This document shows positions 1-5,690 of a stretch of DNA of 5,831 nt, piece after piece; positions within the stretch are counted from its first letter, which is position 1; each line of letters starts with the position of its first letter. The notes under the pieces are model-generated. The model was not told the origin of the DNA. It saw only the letters and a program-made list of their open reading frames with translations, and ran no database searches. Source of the DNA: Treponema sp. Lineage in GTDB: Bacteria; Spirochaetota; Spirochaetia; Treponematales; Breznakiellaceae. The position numbers and the translations under genes are program-made. The stretch lies in NCBI GenBank assembly GCA_031266695.1, contig JAISAK010000191.1:1-5831 (forward strand), read 5' to 3'.

Positions 1-645
1 ATCGCCTTTTACCTGTCCCGGCTGCTTACCCTGCGTATTCCCGGTGCAAACACCTTTAAGACGCCGGATTTCCCCGTCACCGCCCGGCTCTCCAGCCCCC
101 TGCTTGAATCCTTCACCAACGGTTCCCGGTTGAATTACAGCCTCTGGCTTACCCTGGCCGCGATAATTTTCTACTGGATCCTGATGGGCAAAACCCGGCT
201 GGGTTATTCGCTGCGGGCAACGGGGATCAATAAAGAAGCGGCGCGTTACGGCGGAATAAGCGTCAACGCCAACGTCACGACCGCGATGGCCATTTCGGGC
301 GCCTTCGCGGGTCTTGCCGGCGCGGCGGTTTCCCTCGGCGTATTCACCTACGGCAGGGTGCTTGCGGTTCAGGACGGCTACGGTTTTGACGGCATCGCGG
401 TGGCCCTTGTGGGAAACAGCACCGCCTGGGGAACAGCCCTTGCGGGCCTTCTCTTCGGCATGCTCAAATCCGCCCAGCCCCTTATGCAGTCCCGGCAGAT
501 TCCCAAGGAGATTACGTCTATAATCATGGGGCTGGTGGTCGTATTCATATCGCTTCGGGCCGGGGTTCGTATAGTCATCGACTGGCAGATGAAGGAGAAG
601 GCGCGCCGGGCCCAGGAAAATATCCGGGAAGGGGCTGAACAATGA
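1..645 (+). CDS. BMP-type ABC importer permease, first subunit (5' end missing)
   Basis: Inner-membrane permease of an ABC importer in the BPD_transp_2 (branched-chain/ribose-like) family, of the subgroup that works with BMP/PnrA-type lipoprotein receptors. The frame is open from base 1, so the 214 visible residues are the C-terminal part. A full member has about 350 residues, so roughly 140 are missing. The TTG at 130 lies inside the gene and is not its start. Visible marks are the cytoplasmic ATPase-contact loop SLRATGINKEAARYGG at about residues 70-85, followed by a hydrophobic Ala/Gly-rich segment (AISGAFAGLAGA), then GYGFDGIAVALVG at about 126-138 and a basic C-terminal tail. Its stop overlaps the start of the next permease by four bases (ATGA), so the two subunits are probably made in equal amounts as a heterodimer. 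Family assignment is firm. The substrate (purine nucleoside, riboflavin or another) cannot be read from this part. Confidence 0.9.
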   Translation: MAFYLSRLLTLRIPGANTFKTPDFPVTARLSSPLLESFTNGSRLNYSLWLTLAAIIFYWILMGKTRLGYSLRATGINKEAARYGGISVNANVTTAMAISGAFAGLAGAAVSLGVFTYGRVLAVQDGYGFDGIAVALVGNSTAWGTALAGLLFGMLKSAQPLMQSRQIPKEITSIIMGLVVVFISLRAGVRIVIDWQMKEKARRAQENIREGAEQ

Positions 646-1553
646 TTTTCTTTCAAACGATAATAAACATGCTTCCCTCAACCTTTATGATCGTGGCGCC
701 CATCCTCATTGCCGCAACCGGCGGCATGATCTGTGAAAGATCCGGCGTTGTAAATATCGCCCTTGAGGGACTTATGGCAATAGGCGCCGCGACCGCGGCC
801 ATAAGCCACGTGCTTCTGGAAACAAAAATCGGCTTTTCAATTCCCCTCGCCCTGTTCCTCAGCGCCCTTTTGGGCTGCCTCTTTTCGCTGATTCACGCCT
901 TTGCGTCCGTTACCCTCAAGGCGGATCAGGTTATTTCCGGAACGGGAATCAATTTGCTTTCAAACGGGATAACCGTATTCTTCTGCCAGCTTATCTTCCG
1001 CATGGACCGGAGCCAGAACTACCACATGGGAATGAAGTCGGGGCCCTTCGGAATTTACCCCACGGTCTGGATAGCCCTGATCATTCTTTTCATAAGCTGG
1101 TTTATTCTGTACAAGCGCCCCGGGGGCCTGCGCCTCCGGGCCGCCGGGGAACACCCCCAGGCCCTTGCCTCGGCGGGAGTTGACGTGATAAAAATCCGTT
1201 ACATCGCGGTGCTGGTTTCGGGCGCCCTTGCGGGGCTGGCCGGGGGCTGCATTGTTCTGACCCAGGACATTCAGTTCACGGTAACCACCATCAACGGCAA
1301 GGGCTTTATTGCCCTTGCGGCGGTATCTTTCGGACGCTGGCTCCCCCTGGGGATCCTTGGCTCAAGCTTCCTCTTTGGCCTGTCCTCGGCCCTTGCGGTA
1401 AACATTATCAATATCCAAAGCCTCCGGTTTCTGCCCTCGGAATTTTTCAACACCCTGCCCTACTTAATTACGCTGATTACACTGGTGCTTTTCAGCGGGA
1501 AGGATTACGCTCCGAGGGCCTCGGGACAGCCCTACGACAAGGGAAAGAGTTAG
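642..1553 (+). CDS. BMP-type ABC importer permease, second subunit
   Basis: Second inner-membrane permease of the same ABC importer, complete at 303 residues, the usual length for the YufQ/NupQ-like partner subunit. Typical motifs are GGMICERSGVVNIALEGLMA at about 27-46, ADQVISGTGINLL at about 95-107, the ATPase-contact loop LRLRAAGEHPQALASAGVDV at about 163-182, and GKGFIALAAVSFGRW at about 219-233. Hydrophobic segments alternate through the whole chain. The ATG overlaps the stop of the first permease, and a purine-rich GGAAGGGG stretch just upstream can serve as ribosome binding site. In T. pallidum, permease pairs of this kind belong to PnrABCDE (purine nucleosides) and RfuABCD (riboflavin), and either role would fit. 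The C-terminus is short and polar. The gene ends 12 bases before the stop of the opposing TRAP permease gene. Confidence 0.92.
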   Translation: MIFFQTIINMLPSTFMIVAPILIAATGGMICERSGVVNIALEGLMAIGAATAAISHVLLETKIGFSIPLALFLSALLGCLFSLIHAFASVTLKADQVISGTGINLLSNGITVFFCQLIFRMDRSQNYHMGMKSGPFGIYPTVWIALIILFISWFILYKRPGGLRLRAAGEHPQALASAGVDVIKIRYIAVLVSGALAGLAGGCIVLTQDIQFTVTTINGKGFIALAAVSFGRWLPLGILGSSFLFGLSSALAVNIINIQSLRFLPSEFFNTLPYLITLITLVLFSGKDYAPRASGQPYDKGKS

Positions 1554-1565
1554 AATTTTCCGGCC

Positions 1566-3470
1566 CTAAAAGAACCTTGTAAGATAGGTTGACAGCCAGG
1601 GCACGTAGGTTACCAGCGCCACCACTACCAGTTGTATTAAAAGGAAGGGGAACACATAACGGCAGATGTCAACGAACGATTTGTTGAATCTGTACGAGGC
1701 AAGGAAGAGGTTAAGCCCCACCGGCGGCGTAAGGAATCCGACTTCCAGGTTTGTAATGAAGATAATTCCCAGATGCACCGGATCGATGCCGTAGGCCTGT
1801 CCCAGGGGCACAACCAGGGGCAGGACGATAAGAATGGCCGAAAAAATGTCCATAAGGCAGCCGACAACCAGCAGGGCAAGGTTAAGAAGCAGCAGAAAAA
1901 CGTACTTTGACGTAATGGCGGACTGCATCCACTTCGCGAGGTTGGCCGGCGCCTGGGTGTCCACGATGTAATAGGAAAGGGCCTTTGAAAGGGCAAGAAT
2001 GGAAAGCACCCCGCCGATGATGGGGACAGCCTTGATAAAAACTCCGAAAATATCGGCCGCCTTGATGTCCCGGTGGATCAGCACTTCGACAATAAAGATA
2101 TAAATCGCTCCCGTCGCGCCTATTTCCACAAGGGACAGGGAGCCGGTAAAGTAACCTGTAATAAGGAAAAACGGAAGCAAAATCTCAAGGGCCGATCCCT
2201 TTAGGCCGGAAAGGGCTTTCCGGCCGTCGAATTTTTCAACCGGAATTTTTATCCGCACCGAAGCGATGATGCCGAAGATAATTACCGCCGCTACAAGTAT
2301 GAGCCCGGGGAAAAGGCCCCCGAGGAAAAGATGGAAAATATTGGTCATACTGGCGGCGCCCACAAGAATAATGGGAAGGCTTGGAGGAAAGAGAAGGCCT
2401 ATACTGCCTGTCGAAGTAAGGAGCCCTATGGAAAATTTTTCCGGGTACTTCATGTGTTCCGAAAGTATCGTATAGAGGATTCCCCCGAGCGCGAGGATGG
2501 TTACTCCGGAGGCGCCGGTAAAGGAAGTGAAGAAAGCGCAGATGATAACGGCGGCAATGATAATACCGCCGGGAAGCCAGGAAAAGAGGCTGCGGAAGGT
2601 ATAAACCAGGCGCTCCCCGGCTTTGCTTTCGGAAAGGAAAAAACCGACCAGGGTAAAAAGCGGAATGGCGATAATGTTACTGTTGGTAAGGGCGGAGTAT
2701 ATATCCGAAGCCACCGAGTCCATTTCTCCGCCCGAAGCTTCCAGGAGCAGCAGGGCCAGGCCGCCCATTACCACAAAAAGCGGAGTACCCCCAAGGGCGG
2801 CAACAAGCAGGAAGATCACCAGGGGGATTTTGGCGTAATAGGCCAGAAGGTAGAGTTTGTCGCAGAGGTCAAACACCCCGTCGGGCAGGTCGAAGCCCCA
2901 GATGAATTTCGCTATCACCGGAAAACTTGCCGCCGTCCCAAAGAGGAGGGCGAGGACGGGAAAGATTTTTTTCCATCCCTTCAGGCCGGTTCTCCGGGCA
3001 AAGCGAATCGCGATAATGCCGAAGCCCAGGGGTATTACAAAGGCAAAAACCCTGTCTGGAATAAAACCTATCATTCTTCCCTGAAGGCCTATTTTGACAA
3101 AGGAAAGGGCGCTCCAGGCAATAACGGCGGCGACAAAGGCGGAAAGAAGGCCGCTGAAGATCCTAAGCCTCCTCTTTACCGTTTCGCCGGAAAAGTACTG
3201 AACCAGCGCGATGGAAAGGTGCTCGTTGTTCCTGGTGGTGATCATTCCCGCCAGAAGGCCCCCCGCGAGGAGCAGATGGGCCACAAGGCCCGAGGAGGCC
3301 GGAACGCCGGATCTGAAAAAAAGCCGCGCCGCCGCTTCCGCGGCGGGGAGCAGGGCCAGGGAAACAAGGGAGATAACGCAAAGAATATTTTCGATTCTGT
3401 AAAGGAAGATCCCTATGCCGCCCTTTGCATCTTCCTTCCGGCTTTCCTCCGGTTTTTTTTCCCGGGCCAT
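1566..3470 (-). CDS. TRAP transporter fused permease, DctQ-DctM (TatQ-M type)
   Basis: Membrane component of a tripartite ATP-independent periplasmic transporter, which imports a ligand delivered by a solute-binding protein using an ion gradient. The 634 residues fuse both subunits. After a charged N-terminus (1-17), a DctQ-like part spans about 20-160, with NNEHLSIALV at 81-90 matching the usual basic/His-Ile motif. A linking hydrophobic segment lies at about 168-190, and a DctM part spans about 213-634. DctM marks are FFTSFTGASGVTILALGG (313-330), STGSIGLLFPPSLP (353-366), CLMDIFSAILIVLPLVVPLG (538-557) and LEVGFLTPPVGLNLFLA (575-591). Total length fits known fused QM proteins. The start lies 3 bases after the tatP stop, with GGAG 10 bases upstream inside the tatP 3' end, so coupled translation is likely. 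An A8 run falls in codons 4-6. It is the last gene of the tat operon. Confidence 0.95.
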   Translation of the reverse strand: MAREKKPEESRKEDAKGGIGIFLYRIENILCVISLVSLALLPAAEAAARLFFRSGVPASSGLVAHLLLAGGLLAGMITTRNNEHLSIALVQYFSGETVKRRLRIFSGLLSAFVAAVIAWSALSFVKIGLQGRMIGFIPDRVFAFVIPLGFGIIAIRFARRTGLKGWKKIFPVLALLFGTAASFPVIAKFIWGFDLPDGVFDLCDKLYLLAYYAKIPLVIFLLVAALGGTPLFVVMGGLALLLLEASGGEMDSVASDIYSALTNSNIIAIPLFTLVGFFLSESKAGERLVYTFRSLFSWLPGGIIIAAVIICAFFTSFTGASGVTILALGGILYTILSEHMKYPEKFSIGLLTSTGSIGLLFPPSLPIILVGAASMTNIFHLFLGGLFPGLILVAAVIIFGIIASVRIKIPVEKFDGRKALSGLKGSALEILLPFFLITGYFTGSLSLVEIGATGAIYIFIVEVLIHRDIKAADIFGVFIKAVPIIGGVLSILALSKALSYYIVDTQAPANLAKWMQSAITSKYVFLLLLNLALLVVGCLMDIFSAILIVLPLVVPLGQAYGIDPVHLGIIFITNLEVGFLTPPVGLNLFLASYRFNKSFVDICRYVFPFLLIQLVVVALVTYVPWLSTYLTRFF

Positions 3471-3473
3471 GGA

Positions 3474-4493
3474 TCAGCGTCTCCGCCGGTATTCAGCCAG
3501 CAGGACGCTGATTTTTTGATACAGTTCCTTGTTGAAAACAGGCCCCACAAGTTCGGCCTCGTGCCTGGCCATGTCGTTATACCATTCCTGTTCCTGCCGG
3601 GGATCGGGCTGGTTTATGATTAAGCCGTATCTTGTCATTGAGGAAACGGCGTCCCTCTCGAGCGCGGATATGGAACCGTCGATTTCCCTTTCAATGCGCT
3701 TGCAAATCCGCTGGAGCCGGTCCTTGTACCTGTCGGGGATGCGCCGCCACGCGGTACGGTTCATAATTATGCCTCCCATAAAGGGAGCCAGGTTTACCGT
3801 CGACATATTTTTCGCAATGCCGAAAATCTGGGCGCCGGCAACGGTGATGGGACTCTGGTAAAGCGCGTCAATCATGCCGCCGTTAAGCGAAACCAGCACG
3901 TCGTTCATGTTAACCGGAACCATCTGGAAGCCCATAACCTTAAAGGCCTGGAGCATTTCAAGCTCGTCCGGGTTTGTCCCCACCTTCAGCCTCCGCAGAT
4001 CGTTGGGGGTAAAAACCGGAGTTTTGGAAAAAATTTTAACCCAGCCGGCGCGCGCCCAGGCCAGGGTAACAAAACCGTTCTGTTCTATTTTTGCGTCCAG
4101 TTCCGGACGTATTTTTTGAAGAACCTCGTCCAGTTCCTCATCGTCGCGGATCAGGAAAGGATAACTGATGGTCATAACCTCGGGCATGACCGAATTAAGG
4201 CCGATGCTGGTAAAAATCGCCGCCTGAATCTGATTCAGATTAAGCTTGCGCAGCACGTCGCCTTCCGATCCGGCGACTCCGTTGTGATAGACAATAAGTT
4301 CCACTTCGCCGTTTGTCGCCTGGGCCCACTCCACGGCCATGCGGTTAATGGCCGCTCCCCAGGGCGTATTTTCCGGAACAAGCGAGGCAAGCTTGATGGT
4401 TATTTTCCGCTGGGCAAAAAGCGGGCCCCCCGCGGCAAGAAGTACGCAAAAAAACAGAAGGACTTTGCGAAGGGTACAGAACCGGAAATTCAT
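3474..4493 (-). CDS. tatP: TRAP transporter solute-binding protein, DctP family (TatP)
   Basis: Periplasmic receptor that binds the ligand and delivers it to the QM permease. 339 residues, usual for the DctP family. An N-terminal signal peptide has basic residues (RK at 9-10), a hydrophobic core at 11-21 and likely cleavage after LFA (residue 27). There is no convincing lipobox. Family features are the early strand ITIKLASLVPENTPWG (31-46), GVAGSEGDVLRKL (72-84), the long segment around WARAGWVKIFS (146-156), and NDLRRLKVGTN (164-174), followed by VPVNMNDVLVSLNGGMIDA (192-210). Where acid-binding members read G-L-K-I-R, this protein reads R-L-K-V-G, so the Arg that clamps the substrate carboxylate is replaced by Gly172. 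It sits between tatT and the permease gene, as in the Treponema tat operon. That context and the missing Arg suggest a TatT-partnered receptor for a ligand that is not a simple carboxylate, perhaps a hydrophobic one (inference). Confidence 0.93.
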   Translation of the reverse strand: MNFRFCTLRKVLLFFCVLLAAGGPLFAQRKITIKLASLVPENTPWGAAINRMAVEWAQATNGEVELIVYHNGVAGSEGDVLRKLNLNQIQAAIFTSIGLNSVMPEVMTISYPFLIRDDEELDEVLQKIRPELDAKIEQNGFVTLAWARAGWVKIFSKTPVFTPNDLRRLKVGTNPDELEMLQAFKVMGFQMVPVNMNDVLVSLNGGMIDALYQSPITVAGAQIFGIAKNMSTVNLAPFMGGIIMNRTAWRRIPDRYKDRLQRICKRIEREIDGSISALERDAVSSMTRYGLIINQPDPRQEQEWYNDMARHEAELVGPVFNKELYQKISVLLAEYRRRR

Positions 4494-4499
4494 AGGGAG

Positions 4500-4505
4500 C
4501 TCCTT
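4500..4505 (-). promoter_or_regulatory. Shine-Dalgarno site of tatP
   Basis: On the minus strand AAGGAG lies 6 bases before the ATG at 4493. This is a strong site and fixes the tatP start. It means tatP can be translated independently of tatT, unlike the tightly coupled permease gene that follows. Confidence 0.85.
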
Positions 4506-4527
4506 ATGCTCTTAGGATAAACAGACT

Positions 4528-4572
4528 CCGGCAAGCCGCCGGCCGGCAAGCTGTCATCCGACATACTGTCGG
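4528..4572. repeat. Three degenerate 15-bp tandem units in the tatT-tatP spacer
   Basis: Most of the 81-base gap between tatT and tatP can be laid out as three abutting 15-base units: CCGGCAAGCCGCCGG, CCGGCAAGCTGTCAT and CCGACATACTGTCGG. Pairwise they agree at about 10-11 of 15 positions, so this is a decayed or chance repeat. The first unit can fold as CCGGC-loop-GCCGG and the third as CCGACA-TAC-TGTCGG. Confidence 0.45.
4558..4572 (-). other. Intercistronic hairpin after tatT
   Basis: A perfect 6-bp stem (CCGACA/TGTCGG) with a 3-base loop begins two bases after the tatT stop codon on the transcribed strand. No U run follows, so it does not look like a Rho-independent terminator. It may protect the upstream tatT message or adjust the tatT:tatP ratio. 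That role is inferred. Confidence 0.4.
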
Positions 4573-4574
4573 GA

Positions 4575-5528
4575 TTAAAAATCTTCATCTTCCCAATCCT
4601 CGCCGGTGTCAAAATCTATAAAGAACAAGGCGGCGGAATCCCGCAGATACCGGGCTTTCCGCTGGGAAATGACGTTGACCAGCCTGTTGGCGGGGTCCGC
4701 GTCCGGGTCTACCGCCAGGGCCGCGTCGATATTACTCTTAAAGGTATCGTAATCCTGGGCGGGAATCGAGACCGCCGCAGCGTAGGACACATAGGGGCCG
4801 GCTAAAAGACCCTTTGATTTTTCAAGGGCCCGGCGGTAATGGATCTCGGCCTTTTGCTTGCTGCCGCCCATAGCTTCGGGAATGGAAGCGTAGAGAAGCA
4901 CGAAGAAATCGTCCAGGCTTCCCCCGCCGAAATCCGGGTCAAGCTCGTAGGCCCTGTTCGCGAGGTTGATAAATTCGGGAATCCTTACCCCCAGATCCAT
5001 GTCAAAGGGGTTGAGGGAATAGGCCGAAAGGCAGCCCGCGGCCGACCAGTAAAGGTAGGGCACATCGGCTTTCTTCATCTTTGCCAGTATCGCCGGCAGG
5101 TCCCCCCTTTGGGAAGCCCCGATAAAGCCGGGGTATTTCCTCTCCAGGCCCCCGTAGAGAATATCCGTGCCCCGGAGGTAGAGCTTTTTGGCCCGTTCCA
5201 TAGCGGCCTGACGTTCCGCGTGTTTGTCCCGGGGGAGCATTTCCGCGGGCCCCTGGACAAAGGCGTTTGAGTACATCACAAAAAGGGATCCGGTCGTAAG
5301 AATAAGCCCCTGGTGTCCGGGGTTGCCCGACAGGAGGGATTCGTACATTTTGATGGCGAAGGGGAGAGCGTCTCCCACCAGTTCGGGATCGGAATCCCCG
5401 GTGAAGACATCGGCGCTTCCCTCCCCGGTAAGGGCGTTGGAAATCATGTTCACCGCCAGCTTGTTCACGGAACAGCCGGCGGCAAGAAAGCAGGCCAGCG
5501 TGGATACACACAGGATTCGAACTTTCAT
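4575..5528 (-). CDS. tatT: TRAP-associated TPR-like lipoprotein, T component (TatT)
   Basis: Lipid-anchored periplasmic accessory protein of a TRAP transporter, 317 residues. The signal peptide ends in the lipobox LAAGC with Cys19 as the acylation site, followed by Ser. The mature part looks almost entirely helical, with TPR-like helix pairs: LPFAIKMYESLLSGNPG (55-71), the charged helix at about 103-130, IPEFINLANRAYELDPDFG (183-201), KAEIHYRRALEKSKG (226-240) and FKSNIDAALAVDPDADP (263-279). Segments ending in DP/NP are typical of TPR loops. The C-terminus is strongly acidic (DFDTGEDWEDEDF, 305-317). It matches the T. pallidum Tp0956 type, reported to form a complex with its DctP-type partner Tp0957. 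The next two genes here encode that partner and a QM permease, which supports the call. AAGGAG six bases before the ATG fixes the start. It is the first gene of the operon. Its molecular role (ligand storage or transfer) is still a hypothesis. Confidence 0.92.
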   Translation of the reverse strand: MKVRILCVSTLACFLAAGCSVNKLAVNMISNALTGEGSADVFTGDSDPELVGDALPFAIKMYESLLSGNPGHQGLILTTGSLFVMYSNAFVQGPAEMLPRDKHAERQAAMERAKKLYLRGTDILYGGLERKYPGFIGASQRGDLPAILAKMKKADVPYLYWSAAGCLSAYSLNPFDMDLGVRIPEFINLANRAYELDPDFGGGSLDDFFVLLYASIPEAMGGSKQKAEIHYRRALEKSKGLLAGPYVSYAAAVSIPAQDYDTFKSNIDAALAVDPDADPANRLVNVISQRKARYLRDSAALFFIDFDTGEDWEDEDF

Positions 5529-5533
5529 TGGCG

Positions 5534-5539
5534 CTCCTT
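5534..5539 (-). promoter_or_regulatory. Shine-Dalgarno site of tatT
   Basis: AAGGAG on the minus strand, six bases before the ATG at 5528. It lies two bases beyond the base of the leader stem-loop at 5542-5576, so access to it could depend on that fold. Confidence 0.85.
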
Positions 5540-5541
5540 GG

Positions 5542-5576
5542 AACCCTGAAAAACGTCCGGCCGCGATTTTCGGGTT
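5542..5576 (-). promoter_or_regulatory. Leader stem-loop directly upstream of the tatT ribosome binding site
   Basis: The arms 5542-5555 and 5564-5576 pair over 12 bp (AACCC, then GAAAA, then CG against CG, TTTTC, GGGTT) with one A/A mismatch and one bulged T, around an 8-base loop. In the tat mRNA the stem ends two bases before AAGGAG. On the opposite strand the same stem is followed by a T run (5575-5581), so it has the shape of a Rho-independent terminator for plus-strand transcripts, although no plus-strand gene is seen here. No known riboswitch class was recognised. Confidence 0.5.
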
Positions 5577-5588
5577 TTTTTATCCGCA

Positions 5589-5608
5589 AGCGGGTTTAAT
5601 ACCCCGCT
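5589..5608. promoter_or_regulatory. Inverted repeat at the predicted tat transcription start (possible operator)
   Basis: Perfect 6-bp arms AGCGGG (5589-5594) and CCCGCT (5603-5608) are separated by 8 bases. The repeat abuts the -10 element and covers the expected start site near 5600-5604. A bound repressor would block initiation. The repeat could equally form a small hairpin at the 5' end of the mRNA. No matching regulator is encoded in the window. Confidence 0.35.
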
Positions 5609-5609
5609 A

Positions 5610-5638
5610 ATTATACCACATCTTTCTTTTTTTGACGA
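5610..5638 (-). promoter_or_regulatory. Sigma-70-type promoter of the tat operon
   Basis: Reading the minus strand, TATAAT (5610-5615) is preceded by TGG (5616-5618), giving an extended -10. After a 17-base spacer comes TCGTCA (5633-5638), which matches the TTGACA -35 consensus at 4 of 6 positions. The spacer is rich in A. The predicted start is near 5600-5604, about 75 bases upstream of the tatT ATG. This is the only strong promoter-like sequence noticed between the mutase gene and tatT, and it should drive all three tat genes. Confidence 0.75.
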
Positions 5639-5651
5639 GCTTTCACCGCGG

Positions 5652-5687
5652 GGCCCCGGTCCGGCGGCCGGAGGAAAAGACCGGGCC
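5652..5687 (-). terminator. GC-rich hairpin after the mutase gene, possible terminator
   Basis: GGCCCGGTC and its complement with one extra base form a 9-bp stem with one bulged base, starting three bases after the mutase stop codon. The loop region also contains TCCGG-CGG-CCGGA, an alternative fold. No U run follows on the minus strand, so it is not a canonical intrinsic terminator. It could act with Rho or simply protect the 3' end. Confidence 0.4.
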
Positions 5688-5690
5688 GTT

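Noticed and set aside
130..645. TTG at 130 as the start of the first permease
   Set aside because: The frame is open without stops back to base 1 and the protein family is much longer, so the gene begins outside the window.
2331..3623. Long open frame of about 430 codons on the plus strand, antisense to the TRAP permease and the tatP 3' end
   Set aside because: Its product is Gly/Lys/Arg-rich with no recognisable domain, while the minus strand carries well-conserved DctQM and DctP motifs. The open frame follows from codon choice in a GC-rich membrane protein gene.
4116..4520. 134-codon plus-strand frame antisense to the tatP 5' half
   Set aside because: No recognisable family or ribosome binding site. 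It lies entirely opposite the conserved DctP region.
5002..5589. 195-codon minus-strand frame overlapping tatT in another frame
   Set aside because: It runs through the tat leader, has an Arg/Pro/Gly-rich product and no ribosome binding site. The tatT frame has a lipobox and a strong AAGGAG.
5529..5610. Riboswitch in the tat leader
   Set aside because: The leader is only about 75 bases and shows simple stem-loops without the conserved core of any riboswitch class I recognise.
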